DNA from: Tethya wilhelma
Lineage: Eukaryota; Porifera; Demospongiae; Tethyida; Tethyidae
Assembly: GCA_964030475.1 (NCBI GenBank)
Contig: CAXIPT010000009.1
Location: forward strand, 2,013,881-2,077,880
Direction of reading: 5' to 3'
Length of the DNA: 64,000 bases
The notes beneath the pieces are model-generated. The model saw nothing but the letters and a program-made list of their open reading frames with translations, was not told the DNA's origin and searched no databases. Every line of letters begins with the position of its first letter. Position 1 is the first letter of the stretch. Made by a program: the position numbers and the translations under genes. This document shows positions 10,689 to 20,570 of the stretch, piece by piece.

Positions 10689-13076
10689 ATGTTTCAGTAT
10701 GCAAATTCTCAGTGTGTACTCGTGTGTGTAGCACTCTTGTATATTTCACACACCTATACTACAGCCTCTGAGCCGACTCCTTTGTACGTGCTGTCCATTC
10801 TACCGCTGCCAGTGAGCGAACAAACCGAAGGATCCGATTTGAAAGTCGTGGGGGATCTCGCGGAAATTTACATCAACAACAGTACAGACGTCCTCCCCGG
10901 CTATTCCCTGAAGCTCATTCATGATGGAGACAGCGGTTGTGGTGGCGAGATTGATGATGGTACAACTGCTGTGGCAACGTTACTGAGGGAGATATTCTAT
11001 GACAAAGACAAGGACTCGCGAAATATAGTTGGCATTGTTGGACCCATTTGTCCAAGACCTTCTCTAGCATTGTCCTACCAAATTGCACAGCCCGAAATCT
11101 CCCTATTAGCAGTGACAATGTCTGACTCTCTCAGTCTCTTAAATCGACAGCTGTATGCAAATACCTTTAGCACTCTCCCGTCATCTGATCTCATAGTGGA
11201 CACTTTGATCACCCTTATGAGGTCAAATGGTTGGAACAACATTTTACTCATTTACGATGCTTCGGAGGAATACTATAAGGACATATTCAGAGGACTACAA
11301 GATAAGATAGCCAACGATTCCATGTTGAATTCATTTCCTATTCCATTATTCGATCAATTCAGCCGCCTTCAATTTTCATCTGTACCTGAAGATGTGCGAG
11401 TTATAGTGATATTAACAAATCCAGTCAATGTTCAGAGAGTATTATGTTTAGCGTCTACAGAGGATAGCGTACTCATAGCTTTTCCCAATTATCAGTTTGT
11501 GGTGTTTAGTGAACCGACAGAAACACTTATCAATTCAGCGCCTTCACCTTTTGTTTACGATGGAGATTGTATAGAATGTAAAGTTGAAGATCTTAGGAGC
11601 GTCTGGAATCAAACCATCATATTGAGATACCATTTGCAACCCCTGAATGCCAGCAGCTTTGTTTCAGATATTGGTTTGTCTAATGACAATTTTATTCGAT
11701 ATTTATCAGTGGCATTTAACCTGTCTACTGAAGATCTGAGACTGAAAGGCGACAGTGTTTTCTATGCTGCAGCATATTTTGACTCTATACTGGCAGTAGC
11801 GTATGCGTTGAACAATTCAATGAGTAGGTTTGACCTCTCCAGGTACAAGTATGGTCAAAGTAACAATACAGAATTGCTGAGGCAACAGCTCAAAAAGCTC
11901 GATTTTGTTGGAGTATCGGGTCGCATCAATTTCAATGACAGTACCGGATTCGTTGATCGTAATGTGGATATCCTTCAAGTGGAGAATGCTACTTTAAAGT
12001 TAGTACAATACTACGACAGTAGAACTGGACAAATAGAGCAATACGGGAATCAATCCGCAAACTATGTTCCTGGAAGGTTCAGTCAATTTCTTTACTCCTC
12101 TGAAGCTGGCGGTATAGTCTTTATTATACTCTTTCTCCTTGTTGCTGTAGTACTCATCTTTTTTCAAGTGTTGAACGTAACTCACGCAAAGTATCCTTCG
12201 ATAAAAGCTTCAAATCCGACTCTATCTCATTTTGCCTACTGTAGCTGTTATATCATGATTATAGCAATAATTGTGTTCATCGTAGGAGAATCTTTGGGTG
12301 TCTCTGGCATTGATAAGTGCAGGTATCATCACGCTTATTCTTGTTTGCTGGTTGTGGGATGGAGCACGCTCTTTGCCATGCTATGTGCTAGAGCGTTTCA
12401 AATGCATCGCATTTTCGTCCACTATCTCAATCCCGGGAAGTTTGTTGAAGATCTGTACCTTATTTTGTTCATAGCTGGAGTAATTTTTCTAACAGTACTA
12501 CTGGTTAGTGGTTGGAGTATTTATGCTGAAGTTGAAGAATTGCTTACACCGAATGTAACAATTTTGTTGAACAGGCAACGTGAACCAGTATTGTGGATAA
12601 ATTGCAACCTGTCTGTTCACCCTGGATACATGACCTGGTCAAATGTGGTATACCTCTACTCTTGGTCTTTTGCACTTGCAGCTTGCATCTTTGCTACACT
12701 GAGTGTCGGCAAGATCAGACTGAAAGTGTTTCAAATCTCCTTCATTCTCGTACTCTGCTACAGTCTTCTTATGCTAAACATTACAATACTAACAGTTGTA
12801 TTTTTGATTGAAACGGACATTACTAATAATCCGGGCAGTCTCAAAATTGATTCATTATTGTTTTTGTATTGCGTACTTGAGCTGGTGTCACTACTCATTT
12901 GTCTCGGTCTTCTCTTCATCCCGCCTGTTTTACCTCTTCTCAAGGAAACGTTTCAAGAACATGTAACGCCCAAACTCTCTTCTTGTTGTGGATCTCTTCG
13001 AATAAAGTGTTTATCAGTATTACAAGTAGCAGATAGGAATAGCCACAATAATTCTGAGCAGGCCAATTGCAAATAG
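10689..13076 (+). CDS. GABA-B-like class C G-protein-coupled receptor (3 of 3)
   Basis: Single-exon frame of 795 residues. It has an N-terminal hydrophobic signal segment (CVLVCVALLYI), a Venus-flytrap domain at about residues 30-460 and seven membrane segments from about 473 to 750. The ectodomain opening (LYVLSILPLPV, then INNSTDVLPGYSLKLIH) closely parallels the receptor at 8084 (LYLLSVLPYPD, INNRTDILGGYNLALIR), which supports a recent tandem duplication. KASNPTLSH after TM1 and MHRIFVHYLNPGKF at TM3 are family marks. The GABA-B-like TM4 motif is lost (GWSIYAEVEE). The cytoplasmic tail is short and Cys/Ser-rich. Ligand and coupling are unknown. Confidence 0.87.
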   Translation: MFQYANSQCVLVCVALLYISHTYTTASEPTPLYVLSILPLPVSEQTEGSDLKVVGDLAEIYINNSTDVLPGYSLKLIHDGDSGCGGEIDDGTTAVATLLREIFYDKDKDSRNIVGIVGPICPRPSLALSYQIAQPEISLLAVTMSDSLSLLNRQLYANTFSTLPSSDLIVDTLITLMRSNGWNNILLIYDASEEYYKDIFRGLQDKIANDSMLNSFPIPLFDQFSRLQFSSVPEDVRVIVILTNPVNVQRVLCLASTEDSVLIAFPNYQFVVFSEPTETLINSAPSPFVYDGDCIECKVEDLRSVWNQTIILRYHLQPLNASSFVSDIGLSNDNFIRYLSVAFNLSTEDLRLKGDSVFYAAAYFDSILAVAYALNNSMSRFDLSRYKYGQSNNTELLRQQLKKLDFVGVSGRINFNDSTGFVDRNVDILQVENATLKLVQYYDSRTGQIEQYGNQSANYVPGRFSQFLYSSEAGGIVFIILFLLVAVVLIFFQVLNVTHAKYPSIKASNPTLSHFAYCSCYIMIIAIIVFIVGESLGVSGIDKCRYHHAYSCLLVVGWSTLFAMLCARAFQMHRIFVHYLNPGKFVEDLYLILFIAGVIFLTVLLVSGWSIYAEVEELLTPNVTILLNRQREPVLWINCNLSVHPGYMTWSNVVYLYSWSFALAACIFATLSVGKIRLKVFQISFILVLCYSLLMLNITILTVVFLIETDITNNPGSLKIDSLLFLYCVLELVSLLICLGLLFIPPVLPLLKETFQEHVTPKLSSCCGSLRIKCLSVLQVADRNSHNNSEQANCK

Positions 13077-13834
13077 TTCTCATGTACACCCTCATATCAT
13101 TATCTAACCCCTGCATCCTTGTACATGTACTGCATGTACGTACCACCATTTATATATATATATGTGCATGCATGCTTTGACTCATATATGGTTAACTCAT
13201 GTTTACCTTCCTATACCACATCAAGGTAGCTATATATATAGTCACTGGAATGGATTGTACAAATGTTCATTATTCAGGGGTGTAGCCTTAAAAATTACAG
13301 TGGTACGGTTAATTAACTGGTTAATTAACTTATAATCTAGTCATGTCACGTGTTCACATACTTAGTCAAGTTAGCGGTACATGTATGATTCATTCTTGTG
13401 GCTGTAGTAAGTTGTAAGCATTAATTGTGAATCTTATTATTACTTAGGCTGTGTATGGGATTCAGAAATGTTTCACCCACACTGACTGCTCACTGACAAA
13501 CAATTAATTAGCCATTGAATATTATAATAAGAGTTGAAGTCCAACCAAAAGTGGTACGGTTGAAACCGTACCAACCGTACTGGAGGCTACACCACTGTTA
13601 TTAATTATAATACTCCTTACTAAATTTCACCTTATTGCTACAAGAATGCCACACATATGCATGTGCAATAACATTACATACCCACCTTTTTATACAAGCT
13701 ATAGACAATTAACTGGAACAGTTACAGTACAGGTTTGTAAAAATTCAAACTGACAACATTAACTATACAAGCAGAAAGAGATACATGGAAAGATTGACAT
13801 TACATTTAGGTAAGGGTACATTATATTGTTCTAG
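13077..13834. other. Intergenic region with a local repeat
   Basis: This is the space between the convergent receptor gene and HIKESHI. Two related segments near 13276-13320 and 13550-13600 contain GTGTAGCCT..GTGGTACGGTT and GTGGTACGGTT..GGCTACACCAC in opposite orientation, so a small degenerate inverted repeat is present. No coding exon was found. Confidence 0.4.
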
Positions 13835-14599
13835 CTACATTGTTTTCCAAAAGTTAGGATTAGCTTGCAATCGTCTTTGAAAGTTCCCATACCACTGTTG
13901 AAGCACTGAAAATGGTACGTAACTTTCGCTAGGTCTCAATTGTGTAGAGCCAGCATCGACAGCAAAGGAACTGGCATAGTTGAAAAAGTTTTCCAACATC
14001 TTTTGAGTGAACTCTGTAAAGGAATCGACCGTCGAAGCTTGTGTGTCAGTAGACGGGGTCTTCTGAGCAATCTCAGAGAGAGGCTCGACTGAGATTCCAA
14101 TTAGAGCACTCTGAGTGGGTGTGGCACCCTCTAGTCCCCCATTTGCCCCTGTCATCATTGTCTCCATACTGAAATCTTGACCGAATGGATTAGCGAAAAG
14201 TTCTTTCGGCTTTACGTTAGCAATTTTGAAGATGGCGCTAGGTTTTTCGTTAGCAATGTAGCCAAGATACTGCCAAGAGACGCCATCTAAGCTTGCAGCT
14301 CCCCCTGCAGAAGATGATGGCCAACCAAAATAGATCGATCCACCAAATCCTTCGCTGAAGGGTACTTGGCCCGTCAGGAACACTACAACATGGTTGATAC
14401 TCTCGGCACCATCGATAGTAAGCAGGAACGTGTTTCCACCAGCCTGCTGCACATCAGTATTGACCTAGATACATAGAGAAGAAAGAAAAACAATCAGTCT
14501 TGGTGAAAGCATGGTGAAAGATTTCACCACGAACCATATTTCTATCTTGTTGTCTTGCAACATACTTACCAGTCTTCCAGAAGCTAGAACTCCAAACAT
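13835..14599 (-). CDS. HIKESHI: Hikeshi, Hsp70 nuclear import carrier
   Basis: Two exons on the minus strand, 14599-14570 (MFGVLASGRL) and 14464-13835, splice in frame to 219 residues; the usual length is about 197. Hikeshi binds ATP-loaded Hsp70 and carries it through the nuclear pore during heat stress. The OPI10/Hikeshi signatures are clear: ESINHVVVFLTG, GFGGSIYFGWP, EKPSAIFKI, IGISVEPL, VDSFTEFTQKMLENF and the C-terminal WYGNFQRRLQANPNFWKTM. The FG-rich start of exon 1 confirms the start codon. A slightly longer loop (ATPTQ region) accounts for the extra length. It is divergent from the PAQR gene at 14829, with about 230 bases between the starts. Confidence 0.95.
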
Positions 14600-14828
14600 C
14601 TTAGTTGCACTTTATGACACATGTCATCATTAACCTCCCTTTATCTGTAAACTCTCTGACTCTCTGGAAGAATCTCAACTGTTCTTTTCAATCGACCTTT
14701 GAACCATGACGAGTAAGCGTTCTAATTCATGCACACCTTTATGCTTGACCTTTGAACCCAGGAAGTTAGTGATTCTAATTAAAGCACATCATAAATAAAC
14801 AGAGTCGGCCACAGGTGTGTGAAAGAAT

Positions 14829-15935
14829 ATGTCTGATGTTCTAGAACTATCTGAAGGCGTTCTCCAACAGTCCATGCTACTTCAAACTCCACCATACTCG
14901 CAGGAAAGTAAAAAAGAGAGAAAAACCGAGGGAAACACTTCTCTACCTGTACTTCATAGCTCTCAGGTCTCTCCCATTTACCATGAACCCTTCATCTTGG
15001 ATGGCTATCGTAAACCTGGATCTTCGTTCTTTGATTGCATTCAATACATTTTTGTCTTGCACAATGATGTTGGCAACTTCTGGACTCATTTCACCCCCCT
15101 GCTGATATGGATACCATGGCTTTTTTATCTGGCAAAGTACGAAATTGATTTCACTGACCCTTACTTTTATCCTCTCCTGTGCTTCTGGTGCGGTGCTTGC
15201 TCGTACGCTTTCTTCAGTAGTACGGCACACGCTCTTTCGTGCATATCATTTGAAGTTCGCTCCGTTTGTTTCATGTTGGATTACTTGGGTATAGCAATGT
15301 ACGTCTTGGGCGGTGCAATAGCGGGGTTCTTCTACCAGCAGTCCACTCAAAGTCGTTATTTTGAGTACAAATACCCGATAGTCTTCATCGAGGCAAGTCT
15401 GGTAGTGAGTGCAACGTTCTTTGGCGGGCTCACGAGATTCTTTTGGAAGAAATATCGTTTTATCGTCAGAATTTCATCATTTGTTCTCCCCTATGCTGCA
15501 GCAGTCGGTCCTTTTATTCAAAGGTTTCTCTTCCGCTGTGTTTCTGCTGGTCGTGAGTGTCACTACGACACCCTTCCTCTACACTTGCTTGGCTTCATGT
15601 TGACCTTTATACTCACCTTCTTCTTTGCTACAAAGATCCCCGAACGATTTGCTCCAGGAAGATTTGACTACTTTTTTCAAAGTCATCAGATATTTCATGT
15701 CACAGCTGCCCTTCAAACTACCATACAAATGTACATGATTCCAATTGATGCACACCAGAGACGAGAAATGCTCAAAGAAGTTGAAGGAGCAATGCCCGAT
15801 GCCTTTACTACATTTGCCCCCTTTTTTCTTGGTGGTGTACTAGGGTTGGCCACCGTCTGTCTTCTTGGGTGCTTAATGATGATGGGAGTCCTTACGAGTA
15901 ACAAGACGGTTGCCCCTGACAAAAAGACTCGTTAA
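14829..15935 (+). CDS. PAQR family seven-transmembrane receptor, membrane progestin receptor-like
   Basis: Single-exon frame of 368 residues, near the usual PAQR length. Family features in order are EPFILDGYRKPGSS, NDVGNFWTHFTPLL before TM1, the metal-site motif FFSSTAHALS near residue 135, CFMLDYLGIAMYVLGG, and QSHQIFHVTAAL with the paired histidines near residue 290. Together the Ser, His, Asp and two His residues are those expected for the zinc-binding hydrolase-like core. The DGYRKP/NxxxNxWTH pattern fits the membrane progestin receptor (PAQR5-9) branch better than AdipoR, but subfamily assignment needs a tree. The first 45 residues are polar and cytoplasmic. An AATAAA at 16011 follows the stop. 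The gene shares an intergenic promoter region with HIKESHI. Confidence 0.85.
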   Translation: MSDVLELSEGVLQQSMLLQTPPYSQESKKERKTEGNTSLPVLHSSQVSPIYHEPFILDGYRKPGSSFFDCIQYIFVLHNDVGNFWTHFTPLLIWIPWLFYLAKYEIDFTDPYFYPLLCFWCGACSYAFFSSTAHALSCISFEVRSVCFMLDYLGIAMYVLGGAIAGFFYQQSTQSRYFEYKYPIVFIEASLVVSATFFGGLTRFFWKKYRFIVRISSFVLPYAAAVGPFIQRFLFRCVSAGRECHYDTLPLHLLGFMLTFILTFFFATKIPERFAPGRFDYFFQSHQIFHVTAALQTTIQMYMIPIDAHQRREMLKEVEGAMPDAFTTFAPFFLGGVLGLATVCLLGCLMMMGVLTSNKTVAPDKKTR

Positions 15936-16010
15936 CTATGCTACAAATTTGTTTTAACATTTTTTTAAAAATTTAAATTTGATTTTATTTTTTTAAACTG
16001 TGCAATGTGT

Positions 16011-16016
16011 AATAAA
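16011..16016 (+). terminator. Probable polyadenylation signal of the PAQR gene
   Basis: AATAAA lies 76 bases downstream of the PAQR stop codon in an AT-rich 3' region. It is assigned by position and consensus only. Confidence 0.5.
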
Positions 16017-16164
16017 CATTAAATTATATAAAGACTGTCGTTAAAAGTGCAATGAGGAACCACGATATGTACAAATTACAACACAGCCACCAGAACACAA
16101 ATAAATGGCTAACAACAAACATCACGTACACAAAGTGCAAACACACACACAGCAATAAATACAC

Positions 16165-17520
16165 CTAACCACTTAGGGGGTTAAAATTGACCCTAACCCG
16201 TTCCCCTTGACTCAACATCGCCACAATCGGATAAAACCCTCCCTTGGGAAGGGCGCACTCTGCCTTTCCAACCTCTTCACCGTTCTTTGTGAAATACACC
16301 TCACAAGTCTGTTCATTGTCTTCATCCGATCTGTTGTTTTGAACCTTTTTCGGTTTTAATGCGTATTTCAGAGGTTGCCGTCTTAGTCCTAACCGTCCTC
16401 TACCAAGACCAAAGAACTCGTCATCAGAATTCGAATCGTAATAAATATCTTCATCGCTGATATAGTCGAGAGGCATGTTCAGTTCATCTTCAAAATCCTC
16501 ATCATAGTCATCAGACTGATCTGTGTCTGACACGTAGCTAGCAGCCGAAGAAGTCGCTGCGACCGCGTTATTGTAGCGCTCGGAATCGGGATCAACTTTG
16601 AACCGAATTCCACACCCCATGGTGTCCCCCTCGGTACACGTTGGACCGAAAGGTTCCCCGTGACCTTTTTCCTTGTAAAGGTGACCGTTGTCCGCGTGAT
16701 AGCCGACGGAGCCTTTGTTCCAACCAGGGTGCCTGTGAAGAGGATAGTTGGTCTTGGCCAGCCCAATGGCAAGCCAACCTTCTTTGCCAGAGTTCAGAAT
16801 GTCCATTTCAAAGTAGTGGAATTGTCGGTTGATACAGAATCGCGCTTGAGCGATTCCCACGTCTTGCCGATTGAGTCCATCTCCGTTGTACTCTAATGTG
16901 AGTGCATTGTCTAAAAATTTAACTCCATTCGATCTCAACCAGTAATTGGACGGTGAGCTATCTTGGACCATGGGCTCTTGAATCAGATTAGCAGTCCTAT
17001 TCCAATGACCGAGATAACGGACCTTTTCTCCTCTACTGTGCATTCCGATGAGTGGATAGAGGCCGTAGATCGGTCTCTTCATGCGTACAACTTCGCCGAC
17101 CTGTTTTCCATTCTTTGTGAAGAAGACGTTCACATATCCTACTCCGATATCGGTTTCAAAGTCCACCCCACATCCCATTCGATCCCCCTCGGTACAGGTG
17201 GGTCCAAACCCTCTCCCATAACCGTCTTGATGGAACAGTCTCCCGTCGTCAGCATGATAGCCCATGCTGTTGCGGTTCCATCCGGGCATCCGTTCTAAAG
17301 GGTAGCCTTGTTCTCCCACGCCTAGACCGAGAGCACACTTTTGACCGCGGCACAGTATCTCCATCTCAAAGTAGTTGAACATGGGGCACATTGGTTCCAG
17401 TATCTTGACCACACCCACATTGCCCCTTTCTGCTTTGAAAAGGAAGACGTCTCCGTCGACCGAGGCATTCCTGCCGCAGGTATGACGGCCTTTCGTGTGC
17501 ATTTTCACTCCCTGATCCAT
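16165..17520 (-). CDS. SPRYD3: SPRY domain-containing protein 3
   Basis: Single-exon frame of 451 residues; the human protein is about 440. It has two SPRY domains, roughly residues 40-175 and 205-450. Each repeats the block FEMxIL, LGLGVGEQGYPL or IGLAKTNYPL, PGWNxxSxGYHADxG, GPTCTEGDxMGCG and FFTKNG. The second SPRY domain is split by an acidic insertion (SDTDQSDDYDEDFEDE onward, about residues 330-410) before VYFTKNGEEVGKA. The same arrangement is known in vertebrate SPRYD3, which argues for orthology. The protein ends VNFNPLSG. SPRY domains mediate protein binding; no catalytic function is known. It is divergent from PKMYT1, with starts 440 bases apart. Confidence 0.87.
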   Translation of the reverse strand: MDQGVKMHTKGRHTCGRNASVDGDVFLFKAERGNVGVVKILEPMCPMFNYFEMEILCRGQKCALGLGVGEQGYPLERMPGWNRNSMGYHADDGRLFHQDGYGRGFGPTCTEGDRMGCGVDFETDIGVGYVNVFFTKNGKQVGEVVRMKRPIYGLYPLIGMHSRGEKVRYLGHWNRTANLIQEPMVQDSSPSNYWLRSNGVKFLDNALTLEYNGDGLNRQDVGIAQARFCINRQFHYFEMDILNSGKEGWLAIGLAKTNYPLHRHPGWNKGSVGYHADNGHLYKEKGHGEPFGPTCTEGDTMGCGIRFKVDPDSERYNNAVAATSSAASYVSDTDQSDDYDEDFEDELNMPLDYISDEDIYYDSNSDDEFFGLGRGRLGLRRQPLKYALKPKKVQNNRSDEDNEQTCEVYFTKNGEEVGKAECALPKGGFYPIVAMLSQGERVRVNFNPLSG

Positions 17521-17959
17521 TGCGCGCTAGCTCCCTGGCGATCTTTGATCCGAACACATTCAATTCCAAAGGTCCACCACCACCTCTTGCTAGCGAGTAA
17601 AAAGTTGCCTTGTAGCTAGCTGTCTAAGCATGTGACGTAATGCTTAAAATCTGGACATTCATTGGTCGGATTTTTGGTAGGAAAAAGGCGCCAACTTCCT
17701 GGGAATATTTTGCGTAGTGACAGAGCAGCAGAGAGATAATTTGCGAAGGTGTCTTTGTTTGGTAAAGAGAGACAAAAAGCTGGTAAAGTGAAAACTGAAA
17801 CTACTCAAGTGTTCTCTAATGACTTTGTACGTGAAAATTTCTCATTTGGAGAGCACTAAATAGAACGCAAGACAGGCAAGGAATTCTGGACTGAAAAACG
17901 TATAACTATCCAATTTTTCAAGAGTGTGAAGTTCACTTACAGCACAGTTGAGTTCGTAC

Positions 17960-18213
17960 ATGTGCGAAGACGTGTCTGAAGTAATGAATGCATCCATTGC
18001 ACACAGTCCACGACCCGTCCCAGTACTGGTGACGGAAACACCGTTCAGTCAGAGAAAGAGGACTCCTTTCAGAGCAGGCAGAACACCGAGGTCGCCTGCC
18101 AAGTCCTGTCCACCTGTTTCCAGGGTGTTTATGACTCCTAGGAACAACCATGTTGGACCACAACTGATCAGCTTCAAGTCTGAGCGAAGAGGAAGAGGAG
18201 AGAGTGAGTGGAG

Positions 18214-18248
<35 letters not shown>

Positions 18249-18385
18249 ATTTGCAGCTGTACATTAATTTTATACGTGACATTGTACACATCAAAGAGAG
18301 AATTGTAGTACAACTATTGAAAGTATATCAAGCTGTACATCAACAGTAGCAGGTGCCCACATACACACACACACACACACACACT

Positions 18386-18426
<41 letters not shown>

Positions 18427-19792
18427 GGTTTCACAAGTCCTCTCTACGATGCCCACTTGAGAAAGTCCTACTTTGAGCAGTGTTTTGATCGTCAGGAAAG
18501 AATGGGAGAGGGTTCGTTTGGAGAGGTCTTCAAAGTTCGTTCCAAAGAAGACGGACGCTTGTACGCTGTCAAGAGATCTCATCAAAAGTTCAAAGGTCAA
18601 GTAGATCGGCAGCAAAAATTGACAGAAGTTGAGAAGCACGAACATCTTCCTCCCCATGAGAACTGCGTCAGGTTTCATAGAGCCTGGGAAGAGAAGCAGA
18701 GACTCTACATACAGACGGAGCTCTGTAAGATGAGGTAAGACCATAGATTTTAGTGTATTCTGTCCCTTACACGTGCACACACACAAACACACACACTTGT
18801 AACAACTGTTGGACCAGTTTCAACAAAAAATTGGATTATAAGATTATAGAGCATTTGAGCATTGTAGATAAAGCATAGAGCACTAATGCAATACCATTTT
18901 GCACTTGTAGACACATTCTGAGCAGTAATATGGCTGCTGGCAGCATATAATGACTTTCATGGCCAGTGTGGTAGAATCTTACTTCCTGTGGGAAATTAAA
19001 CTGGACAAAGTATTGCAAGAGCACTTCCACATTTTGTGATGACATCATTTGCTAGTGCTCTGTGTATAAATTCCCTATGCAATACCCATTGTTACATCAT
19101 CATGACATCATCTTTCTCTCCAGTTTGGCTGAGTATGCTGATCTTCATGGCAGGCTACCAGAGAGAGAGATATGGATCCTTATCAATGAACTCGCCAAAG
19201 TATGTCATAAGAAAAAAATTATGAATATTTTCTTTCTCCTGTGGTATATTGAGCCTTCGTACGGATCTTTATTGGCGGAATAGACACACACACACACACA
19301 AAGCTTTATACTAGGCTTTTGAGATTTTGTAAATAAGAAAAAGAAAAAATACTATTATTATATGATGTTTAAAAATAAGATTAATTTATTTTCTTTAGCT
19401 TCCACTACCTGTGCACATTGAAATGTGGGTGCTGAATATCAGTATTATTTTGACCCTAATACTCCACCATAACCTGTGTTCCTCTCTCTCTCTCCTTCAG
19501 GGTCTGAAGCACCTTCACGACAACCATCTCTGTCACTTTGACATTAAACCTGCCAACATCTTTCTCGGTCAGGATGGCATCACCTGGAAGCTGGGCGACT
19601 TTGGACTTTGCACTTCGGACGAGCATGGATTTAGTGGTGCAATGGAAGGAGATGCAAAGTACATGGCTCCCGAGCTCATGAAGGGACAGTTTGGTAAAGC
19701 AGCAGACATCTTCAGGTTCGTAGAGCAGGGGTTTGGGCATAAGGTTTGAGAATTGGTAGTAATTTGTGTATGCGGCAAATGTGGCATTTGTA

Positions 19793-19841
<49 letters not shown>

Positions 19842-20529
19842 AGGTCGTATACTAATGACCCTGTGATGTTATGATTGCCACTGAATGTGAATACCATTAT
19901 TGCCCAACAATAGCCACCCATTCATCCCGCAATGTTTGTATTGGTGGTTTGCACTCTTGTTTTCATTCAATTTCATTCACCAATTTCCAAGAAAAATCCA
20001 TCCTCCCCTCTACCACTGACTCCTCTTTATGTCATTTCATTTTCTTTCCATCTCTTGCAGTCTGGGCATCAGTCTGTTGGAGTTGGCGTGCGACCTTGAG
20101 CTTCCTTCAGGCGGTACTAACTGGCACTGTTTGCGAAATGGGCAGTTACCTGATGAGTTCATAAAAGGTTTGACTAATTCATATACAAATCTGATGAATT
20201 GTTTAAACTACACAAGTTACGATGTACAGAAATGGCGCTTAGACACGTGTTTTAGTTGTACATGTCTGACACTTCATAACTGACAGCAATAAAGCTATAA
20301 GAATGTCTCTGCCTGTAATCATGCATGCTTTAATCCCTGTTAGCAAGATCACGGTCTAGCTGCTACATACCCTAGTCTCTGGTGAACTAGAATATTGTGT
20401 TCATCATTGCTACAAGATCGTTTTCCCCTGTAAAGTTGTGTCACAAACACTCAGACAATACAAGAAGCTTGTACCTTTTGTGTTAAGCAACGACACTCAC
20501 ACACCCACACACACACACATAAACACACA

Positions 20530-20570
<41 letters not shown>

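Noticed and set aside
18340..18792. 150-residue minus-strand frame
   Set aside because: Antisense shadow of PKMYT1 exon 2, which carries clear kinase motifs.
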